From an uncultured Bacteroidota bacterium (lineage in GTDB: Bacteria; Bacteroidota; Bacteroidia; 2-12-FULL-35-15), in the NCBI GenBank assembly GCA_903889605.1, contig CAISYK010001230.1, positions 1-9,621 on the forward strand: a stretch of 9,621 bases of DNA. The letters run 5' to 3'. The position numbers and the translations under genes were made by a program. Position 1 is the stretch's first letter; the number at the start of each line of letters is the position of its first letter. Below are positions 1 through 8,300 of the stretch, piece by piece. The notes under the pieces are model-generated. The model had not been told where the DNA came from and made no database searches. It saw only the letters and a program-made list of their open reading frames with translations.

Positions 1-22
1 GTATTTTTTAAAAACGAAAACT

Positions 23-862
23 ATGAAAGTTTTTACACTATTTTTTACGGCGATTATCTTTTCGAACATACTTTATTCGCAGTCACTTCAAAATGGCGGA
101 TTCGAAAACGGTTATAATAACTGGACTGCATATTCACAAGCCGGTGATAATATTGTTGGTACAGACGCTTCTTTTGCGTCAACATCTATTTCTCCTGCTG
201 TTACCGCTCATTCAGGAAGTTATATAGCAAGACTCGGCGGTTATGCATATAATGTAAATCATCTTTCACAAATTGTTACTTTACCAATTGCAAATTTGGT
301 TAAACTTGAAATTTATTATCAAACCCGTTCTTCAAATACTTCGGAGTGTACCGGTTTGTGGGTAGGAGCAAAAGTAAATGTTTACATTTCCGGATCTTCA
401 ATTATGGAAACCTACCTTTGTCAATATAATGATGTAAATCAATGGACGTATGGTTATTTTGATTTAACAGCCGCGGCTGGTCAGCAGGTAGAAATAAAAT
501 TTAATGCAGAAGCCGCCAATTCGGTCTGGTCATATATTTATTTTGATGACATAATCATTTCCCCGACAACTACCGGAATATATGAGGATGAAAATATTTA
601 TGCCTCTAAAGTTGAACAAAACTACCCCAATCCATTTTCTGAATCAACTTCTATTAAATACTTCTTAGATTCTCCGGGAAAAACAAACCTGAAAGTTTTT
701 AACCAATATGGTAAAGAAGTACTTAATGTATTTGACGAATATAAATCTCAAGGAGAACATACTTGTAATATATGCGGAATGAATTTGAGGGATGGAATAT
801 ATTATTATCAGATAACTTCAGGCAAATTTAGTTTGACAAAAAAAATGCTTGTTGTTAAATAA
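23..862 (+). CDS. Secreted jelly-roll-like protein with T9SS type A sorting domain
   Basis: The 279-residue product is probably exported by Sec and then moved across the outer membrane by the type IX secretion system. Residues 1-19 form a signal peptide (Lys2, hydrophobic core, then LYS). Cleavage before Gln20 would fit the Bacteroidota preference for Gln at the new N-terminus. Residues 22-180 look like a galactose-binding or CBM-type jelly roll. They open with NGGFENGYNNW, carry HSGSYIARLGG in the middle and end with WSYIYFDDIIIS, a pattern seen in non-catalytic binding domains. Cys109 and Cys133 could pair. Residues 196-279 are a type A sorting domain: NYPNPF at 200-205, LKVFNQYGKEV at 223-233, LRDGIYYYQI at 255-264, and the terminal KKMLVVK. 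There is no catalytic motif, so a role in binding (glycan or surface) is inference. The ATG is chosen because it directly precedes the signal peptide. Only 22 AT-rich bases lie upstream in the window, with no Shine-Dalgarno, and the promoter is not visible. The gene is convergent with the lutB-like gene. Confidence 0.88.
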   Translation: MKVFTLFFTAIIFSNILYSQSLQNGGFENGYNNWTAYSQAGDNIVGTDASFASTSISPAVTAHSGSYIARLGGYAYNVNHLSQIVTLPIANLVKLEIYYQTRSSNTSECTGLWVGAKVNVYISGSSIMETYLCQYNDVNQWTYGYFDLTAAAGQQVEIKFNAEAANSVWSYIYFDDIIISPTTTGIYEDENIYASKVEQNYPNPFSESTSIKYFLDSPGKTNLKVFNQYGKEVLNVFDEYKSQGEHTCNICGMNLRDGIYYYQITSGKFSLTKKMLVVK

Positions 863-890
863 GAAATTCTTCAGGAAATTTTTATTTAAT
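854..890. terminator. AT-rich hairpin between convergent genes, likely bidirectional terminator
   Basis: Bases 854-869 can pair with 875-890, leaving the 5-base loop TTCAG. The stem has about 16 pairs, with one A-A mismatch (866/878) and G-T pairs at 854/890 and 863/881. It covers the stop codons of both flanking genes (TAA at 860-862 on plus; the complement of 882-884 on minus). The right arm contains a T-rich run in the plus sense. The position between two 3' ends suggests termination in both directions. The stem is very AT-rich, with only one G-C pair next to the loop, so its strength is uncertain and the role is inference. Confidence 0.5.
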
Positions 891-2264
891 TCCTTTACGT
901 TCTCTCCAGATTTGGTTAAAGGATTTTTGTGCAGTTTGCGGTATTTCTCTCCTCTCACCCCATGACTTTTTGAAAAACTGTTTGAGCATAAAATTTTTCA
1001 ATTTTGCCCCGCCTTGATCCATTTTAGTGCGTTTCAGCATTGCTCTTTTCCAAAAATGCCATATCCAGTTTTCTGTTTTCGTTGACAGCCCCTTTTGAAC
1101 ACTATCCCTCCTGTTTAAAAGCAGAAGTTTGTGAAGATCAATTTTTGCCGGGCATACTTCTGTGCATTTCCCGCATAAAGTGGAGGCAAAACTTAGGTGT
1201 TTATACTCTTCCATCCCTTTTAAATGAGGAGTAATAATAGAACCAATAGGGCCGCAGTATGTGGTGCAGTATGAATGCCCTCCAATAGTTTGATAAACAG
1301 GGCAAACAGTCGAACACGCACCGCAGCCGATACATGAAAGCGCTTGCCTTTGTTCGGTTTGATCCAGCAAAGCAGAGCGTCCGTTATCAAGCAAAATCAC
1401 ATACATTTCACTGGGGCCATCAGCTTCTTCAGCCTGTTTGGGCCCTGTATAAATACTATTGTAAACTGTCACGTTTTGACCTGTTCCATAAGTTGCAAGC
1501 ACGGGCCAGAATAAATCTAAATCTGCCATGGACGGAATAATTTTTTCAATTCCTACAATTGCAATATGCACTTTCGGAAATGCCATTGACATTAATCCGT
1601 TTCCTTCATTTTCGGTAACAGCAATTGCTCCTATATCTGCAATTAAAAAATTGCCGCCGCTAACACCAACTTCTGCTTTCGAATACTTTTGACGTAATTC
1701 CTGACGAACAAAATCTGTTATTTGTTCCGCAGTCAAATCAAGCGGCGTCCCCTTTTTTTCATTAAATGTTTTGGAGACATCTTCTTTCGAAAGATGCAGC
1801 GCCGGCGTTACACTGTGGTACGGCGCTTCTTTGCGAAGCTGTATAATGTATTCCCCTAAATCAGTTTCTATACCTTCTATTCCGTTTTTTTCGAGTGCTT
1901 CTTTAAGATGGATTTCTTCCGAAACCATTGATTTCGTTTTTACAACTATTTTCGCATTAGCCTTCTGCATAATCTGAAGTGATTCCTTTATGGCCTCTTC
2001 AGCATCCTGCGCCCAAATTACTTTTCCGCCGCGCTTAATAAAATTGGCTTCAAATTCTACAAGGTATTTTTCAAGATTCTCTATTGATTTATGCTTTATT
2101 CCCGCAACACGGGTTTTAGCAAGTTCTAAATTGCTGAACTGCTCTTTACCTTCAATAACTTTTTTATCATATTGCCCAATATTGTGCTTTATTATTTTTC
2201 TATGATTCAGGTCAAATGATTTTATTTCTGATGCTGATAAAAATGCCTCTAATTTTTTTGACAT
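882..2264 (-). CDS. lutB: LutB-type lactate utilisation iron-sulfur protein (LUD domain plus ferredoxin-like domain)
   Basis: The 460-residue product resembles LutB (YkgF/LldF), the iron-sulfur subunit of the cytoplasmic LutABC system that oxidises L-lactate to pyruvate. Its length is close to that of the family. Residues about 62-293 form the LUD domain, including AEVGVSGGNFLIADIGAIAV (198-217) and TGQNVTVYNSIYTGPKQAEE (261-280). A dicluster ferredoxin-like segment follows. The first motif, CIGCGACSTVCP, has Cys311, 314, 317 and 321; the second, CGKCTEVCP, has Cys364, 367 and 371. Between them the family segment GGHxY...GPIG reads GGHSYCTTYCGPIG, with additional Cys333 and Cys337. The C-terminal tail ends SFNQIWRERKG, as in LutB C-terminal domains. 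ATG is the first start and gives the usual N-terminus; no Shine-Dalgarno is visible. Partners lutA and lutC are absent on both sides, so the gene stands alone here. The LutB fold is well supported; lactate as substrate is inferred from the family. Confidence 0.9.
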   Translation of the reverse strand: MSKKLEAFLSASEIKSFDLNHRKIIKHNIGQYDKKVIEGKEQFSNLELAKTRVAGIKHKSIENLEKYLVEFEANFIKRGGKVIWAQDAEEAIKESLQIMQKANAKIVVKTKSMVSEEIHLKEALEKNGIEGIETDLGEYIIQLRKEAPYHSVTPALHLSKEDVSKTFNEKKGTPLDLTAEQITDFVRQELRQKYSKAEVGVSGGNFLIADIGAIAVTENEGNGLMSMAFPKVHIAIVGIEKIIPSMADLDLFWPVLATYGTGQNVTVYNSIYTGPKQAEEADGPSEMYVILLDNGRSALLDQTEQRQALSCIGCGACSTVCPVYQTIGGHSYCTTYCGPIGSIITPHLKGMEEYKHLSFASTLCGKCTEVCPAKIDLHKLLLLNRRDSVQKGLSTKTENWIWHFWKRAMLKRTKMDQGGAKLKNFMLKQFFKKSWGERREIPQTAQKSFNQIWRERKGIK

Positions 2265-2293
2265 AATTTTGAAGTATTAAAAAATTTTTATTG

Positions 2294-2351
2294 CGGATGT
2301 CGGATTGCCCCAGTTTTGGATTGAAACCGTAATCATAAAATCCGCAGTCCG
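2294..2351 (-). terminator. Imperfect inverted repeat between the giant gene and lutB; weak terminator candidate
   Basis: This lies in the 95 bp gap 2265-2359. On the plus strand, CGGA (2294-2297) and CGGATT (2301-2306) face AATCCG (2339-2344) and TCCG (2348-2351). That gives ten paired positions around a 3-base internal mismatch. The loop is about 32 bases, which is long for an intrinsic terminator. In the minus direction the stem is followed by AATAAAAATTTTTT, so it could slow or end transcription after the giant gene. I found no match to the Bacteroidota promoter elements (TTTG / TAnnTTTG) in the gap, so lutB may instead be read through from upstream. The function is a guess. Confidence 0.3.
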
Positions 2352-2359
2352 AAGTAATT

Positions 2360-5300
2360 TTATTTAATCAATGTAACTACCCCGCGGTAAATATGCTCTA
2401 TCATTCTATAATCTGTAACTTTGATTGTATAAACGTATACATCTCTTTGGGCTATTTCATTTCCAAGCCTTGCTTTACCATCCCATGCCCTGCTCATGTC
2501 ATCAGAAAAGAAAATCAAATTCCCCCAGCGATCAAAAATACTCATTTCATATTTGACAATAAAAATCCCTTTCCCTGAGAAGCTGTCATTTAAACCATCA
2601 TCATTTGGAGTAAATGAACTTGGAATATAAAATGCAAAGTCAGGTTCAATAATAATGTTTTGAAAGGCGGTATCAAAACAGCCGTAGTGAGTTGAGGTAA
2701 TAAGTGTTATTGTAAATGTACCTGTATCTGAAAATGTATGATGCAAAGGGTTATTAGAAGTAGAAGTATCCGAGTCGCCGAAATTCCAATTCCAAAAATT
2801 TGACCCTGAAGATAGATCTTTAATTGAAATGACAGGGTTAATAATTGTTGCTGAATTGGGTTCAACCGTAAAATCAGCGTTGGGCTTTGGATAAACTGTT
2901 ATATAATTGTTTTTTGATAAGGAACCCACGCATCCGCTGTCTGAAATAACTGTTAAAGCAACATTGTAAGCAACCGGTGCAAAAACAGAATCGTTGGAAT
3001 AACAATGAGATGGTACGGCACTATTATATCCATCACCAAAACTCCATAACCACAAGGCACTGCTGTTTCCTGATGCGATAGTGGACAAATCATGAAAATT
3101 AACACAAAATGGATCACATCCAACGGTATCATTACCGTTAAAACCAACAACAGGGTTTGGATTAACAATAATTATTTTAGTAATTGAATCTGAACAGCCG
3201 AAATTTGAAACTACCTCAAGCTGCGCGGAATATGGACCAGATGCGGAATAAAGGTGAGAAGCATTTTGAATTGTGCTGAGGTAGCTGTTATCACCAAAAT
3301 TCCATACCTGAGATTGTATCATATCAGGTGCTGCAATATTTGATAAATTAGTATAGTGAACAACGCTACCGTCGCATACATTTGCTGCATTAAACTGAAC
3401 ATTCGGCAAAGTGTGAACCACCGCACTTTTTGTAATTGTATCCTTACATCCTTTAACAGAAGTGGCAATCAGGGAAACCTGATAAGTAGACGCATTTGTA
3501 TAATTGTGTGAAGGATCTTGAATGGTGCTTAATGAACCATCCCCAAAATCCCAAGCCCAGCTTGAAACAGTATCTGCGGTAATGGAAGAAGTATCATTAA
3601 AATGCATAGCTTGGTTTAAACAAACATCAGCTGATTCAAAATCAGCAGTAGGCATGTGGTATACTGTAATAGTGTCCTTAAAGGCAGCAGGGCAGCCTAG
3701 AATCGACGAATGAGTAATCAATGTAACCTGATAATTTCCTGGAGCAGGATAAAGATGTGTTGGATTCCAAACACTTGCGTTAAGAGGAGAATTGTCCCCG
3801 AAATTCCACGACCAGCCGGCTATCGTATCCATTAAAGGATCAAGTGATGTATTTAAAAATAATGCGGAATCAGACAAACAGGTGTTGCTGAATGTGAATC
3901 CGGTATGTGGAGCATCGTATGTTTTTACAGAAATGTTTGCCACAGCTGAACAATGTCCGATGAAAGTAGTAGTTACTAACGTTACATTATAGGTTCCGTG
4001 AGAAGAATAATAATGTTTAGGTGTTTTAACAGTACTGTTTGCGCTGCCATCACCAAATACCCATAAATAATCAGAGATTGAGTCGGACGGGTTTACAACA
4101 GAAGTATTCGTAAAATGCATAGTATCACCAATACATACATCGAAATGAGTGAAGCCGGCAGTAGGGTTATAGTATACCTGGGCATTTTTTATAATTGTAT
4201 CGGCACAGCCAAAATTATTTTTTATCAACAAGGTAACTGATTCAATTCCTGCATTAGGATAAATATATGATGGGCTTTGTAAAGTATTTAAAGCGCTTCC
4301 ATTGCCGAAATCCCATAACCATGAACTTATCGTTCCCGAGGCTGTTTTAGAACTGTCATTAAATTGTGTTGCACTTCCGTTACACACTTTTGTTGAAGTG
4401 AAGGCTGCAGCCGGTTTTGGATTAACAGTTATTGTATCATGCCCTGCTTGCGGGTGAGTGCAGGCTGCTAAGTTTGCATCCTGCACGCTTACCAAAGAAT
4501 ATATAAATGTTCCAGGTGAAGTTGTAGGAGCTGCTATAGCGATGCTGTCCCCAACTATTGTAACTAAAGCAGGCTGGGTTACACCATTTATTTTATAAAT
4601 AAAAGTATAAGGAGCCACACCGCCGTATCCGACAAAAGTTAAATTTGGCGGTGCAGAGCCCTGACAAACTGTATCCGTACCTTCAATAGTTGCGGTAGGT
4701 AATGGGTCTACAGTCACCGCGGCAGTGCCGTTTTGCAGCTGAGAACAGATTGTTGAACTCGCATCCATAACGCTGACCAAAGTATATACCGTTGTAGTTG
4801 GTGTTGATGTTGGAACAGTTACCGCAGCAATTGTGTCAGTTCCTGAAGTACTTACTGTTTGATTCACACCTCCATTTATCCTATAAGTGAAGGTATACGG
4901 CGCAGTTCCGGATGATCCTGTAAAAATAATACTGGTAAAGTCATTTAAACATACCGCTGATGTTCCGCTTATTGTTGCTGTCGGCAAAGGATTAACAGTT
5001 ATTGCAGCGCTTCCGCTGACCGAATCAGCGCAGGTAGTTAAGCTTGCATCTTTTACGCTTACAAGGTCATAAATAAATACACCTGCAGCTGAAGTAGGAG
5101 CCGGAACATTAATGCTGCTGCCGATTACTGTAGTCACGGTTTGATTAACTCCGCTATTGATAGTATAAGTGAAAGTATATGGTGCTGTACCAAGTGCTCC
5201 TGTGAAGGTTATATTAGGAGGTGTTCCGCCCCTGCATATTGCCGCTGTTCCGCTGATAGAAGCTGTAGGTAACGGATTAACTTTTATTACCGCGCTGTCA

Positions 5301-8300
5301 TTTTTTGCTGCAAAGCAAGCCGTTGGACTTGAATCCTGAATACTTATCAAAGTATATACAAATTTTCCTGCAGCTGTTGTAGGTGCGTATATACTCACAG
5401 TGTCAACCCCGGCCGTGATAACTGTTTGATCTGCGCCGCCGTTGATTTTATATTTAAAGGTATAAGGAGCTGTCCCCATTCCTCCTGTGAAGGTAATTTT
5501 GGGAGCCGGCGATCCTGCACACAATTCAATCGAACCTGCTATCAATGCTGTTGGCGACGGACTTACTGTAATTTTTATTGTATCATATGCGGTACAGCCC
5601 ATCCTGTTTGTTGTAAGAGTATAAATGGTTGAAATAGGTGAACTTGTTACATTTGAGGTCGTCAGTAATGTGTTTGATATATTGTGGTCACTTAAGCCGG
5701 TTATTGGTGCCCAGCTGTATGTATATCCGGTTACAGGCAGTGAGCTGAGCGTTATAGTCTGACCGGAACACAGCGTAGTGTCAACACCCAAACTGATTAA
5801 AGCAGTTGATTGGATAAGCAGCTGAGAAGCGTCGCATACGCATGAGTTAACAGCCGGATCAATAAAAGCGATAATAGAACAAACTTGACCTGCCGGCACA
5901 TTAAAAGTGGTTGAATACCGCATTGTGCTGTCCTTTGGTATTATTAGAGTATCCTCAGATAAAAATGGGTCGCCGGTACTGTAAATTCCGTTACCGTCTG
6001 CATCGTAAAAAAACTGAACTATTGAATCTGCATCGGTCAAAATCGCCTGGCCGGTATTAGTAATATCGTAGCTCACAGTCACAGTTTCTCCGCCTGGCGG
6101 ATTTGGCAATGACGTAATTGCTCCGTTACTTAGTGACAAATATGCCTTATATGTAAATACGGCAAGTGAGGTATCACCTGTAATTATTTTTGTTATACAA
6201 TTATTTCCAGTAGATATACAGGTTATAACACTTGTACTGCTTGTCTGCGCTCCAAAGAAAATAATGCCGCATGAAAGAACCGGAGGATTACCAAAATACT
6301 CAAAAGTAAATACTGTGCTGTCACCAGATAAAACACCAACAGGAAGTTTCCATACTAGATTTATTATTCCATTAAGAGTAAACTGCCTTGGAATTCCATT
6401 TACAGGAGCATTATTAATACCGATAAAAGATCCTGAAACGAACGGAACTCCATAAGGTAACTGAACAGCGACAGAGTCAGAGCTGCCAAATGCCGTGGGG
6501 CCGTGATTTATAACCACCACTCTAATATTTGAATTCCCTGCACATGGCGATACATATGTGGTGCTCAATTTAACAACTGTGGAATAAGGGTCATCTGCCC
6601 CAATAATATCTAATGGTGGAGATATGAATGGCTGCGCCCCTGTGGCCAGCCCGCATGAGGCATCTCCTGTAATAATCGAACTTATGCTGCTTCCGGATGT
6701 ATAGCCGCAGTCGGTTGTAATTTTAAACTTTACATTAAACGTATTTAAACCGGAATCAAGAATACCATTTAGTCCGTTGATTCCAATCAGACTATCTATT
6801 GCTGAAATATTCCATCTCCATGTATTTCCGCTTATTAGAATTGGATCAGAAATATTGCTGAATAAGTTTGTATCCGGATAGCTGAATTGGCAGGAACCAG
6901 ACACCAGAGTTGAACCAGCAGGCAATGTTGACGTAAGAAGAATATTGAAAGCTGTTCCAAGCTGAGCATTTATTCCTTCAATTTTATAGTTTGCTGTATC
7001 GCATAACAATATGCTGCCCTGCGGACCAGCAGTGTTCAAAACAAGTGCAGGCATCAGAGGAGTTAACGTTAATGCAATCCTTTTCGGAGTGCATGGGTAA
7101 GACGATTCACTTGCAGGATAACCAGCAGTACAGTTCCATCCTGAATATACAATTATGCTGTCCTGACCGCAGGAAGTATAAGTAGCTGTTATCCTAAAAC
7201 TCCTTGTTGCCATGGCTTTTACCGTATCAATTGGGTAAATCCCCGTATTTATCGGGGATATGGTATTACCTGTACCTAAATCTACAACCTGAACAATTGT
7301 TACTCCTGAAATTGCAGGACCGCTTATCCATGTGTTTAATGCATCGGAAATGTTAGATGTGTTGGAAATAATAATATCCCAGCTTGCCGTATTAGTTAAA
7401 GCAAGAATAGATGGTAAAGGAGACTGTACAAATAAAACCGGAGCATCATAAATTATATTATCGTCTACTACTGATAAAAATGTTGGATCGCTTCCAGGAC
7501 CAGTTAAAAAAGCTGTGGGAGTAAAAGTAATTTCATTTTTTATATTCTGATATACTCCTGTGGTTACGTTGCATGTAGGTTCAATGGTTACTTCCAATGT
7601 TCCATAAAAATCATCATCACCTAATGGGATTAATCCTGGGAATGACGATTCTGTGTTAAAACTCAGCGTATCAGAATTATTATTTACTGGTGTTAAAGAT
7701 ACCCAAGGCGATGTATTTGTAAGAAGGGTACCAGCAGTTCTAATCTGGTTAAAGCGTGCGGAAACAAAAGTATATCCAGGAGGTATTACTGCGGTTAAAT
7801 TATTAACATGAGCCCAGTTACGGTATTCGTATGGGAATAAATTTGCTCCGGCACTGTTATAAGCCCAGGTACCAATTCCCAGGTAATAATCCTGCCTGAT
7901 AACTCTGTTATCACAGGATTTGGTATTATAACTATCGGGACCCCAGTTACGAAAAAAGTATCCGATTATTGTGCAGTTGCCGTTATAATGCCCGCATTGA
8001 TATATATCAGACGCTGATGTTGGGTTAGCTATATCGCTTGAATAAAATTTATTAGTAGAATAGCAGTTTACAGGAGGGGTATCACCAATATTGACAGTAA
8101 CTTTATAGCGCGATTTAAATATAAGTGAATCGCCGTCTTGATTAGTATATCCCGCCGGCAGACAACCTGCTGCAATCAAAGTTGGAACACTAAGATCGTA
8201 CTCAAAATTTACTGTTGTTCCTATGGTATTTATTCCAGCAGTAAAACTTGTACAAGTATATGTGAGCGCTCCTCCCCTGAATATTTTTAATTCCTCATCA

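Noticed and set aside
2265..2359. Promoter for lutB in the intergenic gap
   Set aside because: No TTTG or TAnnTTTG element of the Bacteroidota type was found on the minus strand, so no promoter is annotated.
2953..3168. 71-codon minus-strand frame in another phase of the giant gene
   Set aside because: It overlaps PKD6 and the end of PKD5 in a different frame. The PKD frame is clearly the coding one.
4406..5545. Possible DNA-level satellite or recombination hot spot from the 285 bp repeats
   Set aside because: The copies differ at many silent positions, so similarity is mainly at protein level and recent recombination is not indicated.
7239..7259. GC-rich 7 bp hairpin (ATCCCCG / CGGGGAT, 7-base loop) within the giant gene
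   Set aside because: It lies mid-gene in continuous coding sequence, encodes ordinary residues (NTGIYPID), has no T-run after it and is short enough to be chance.
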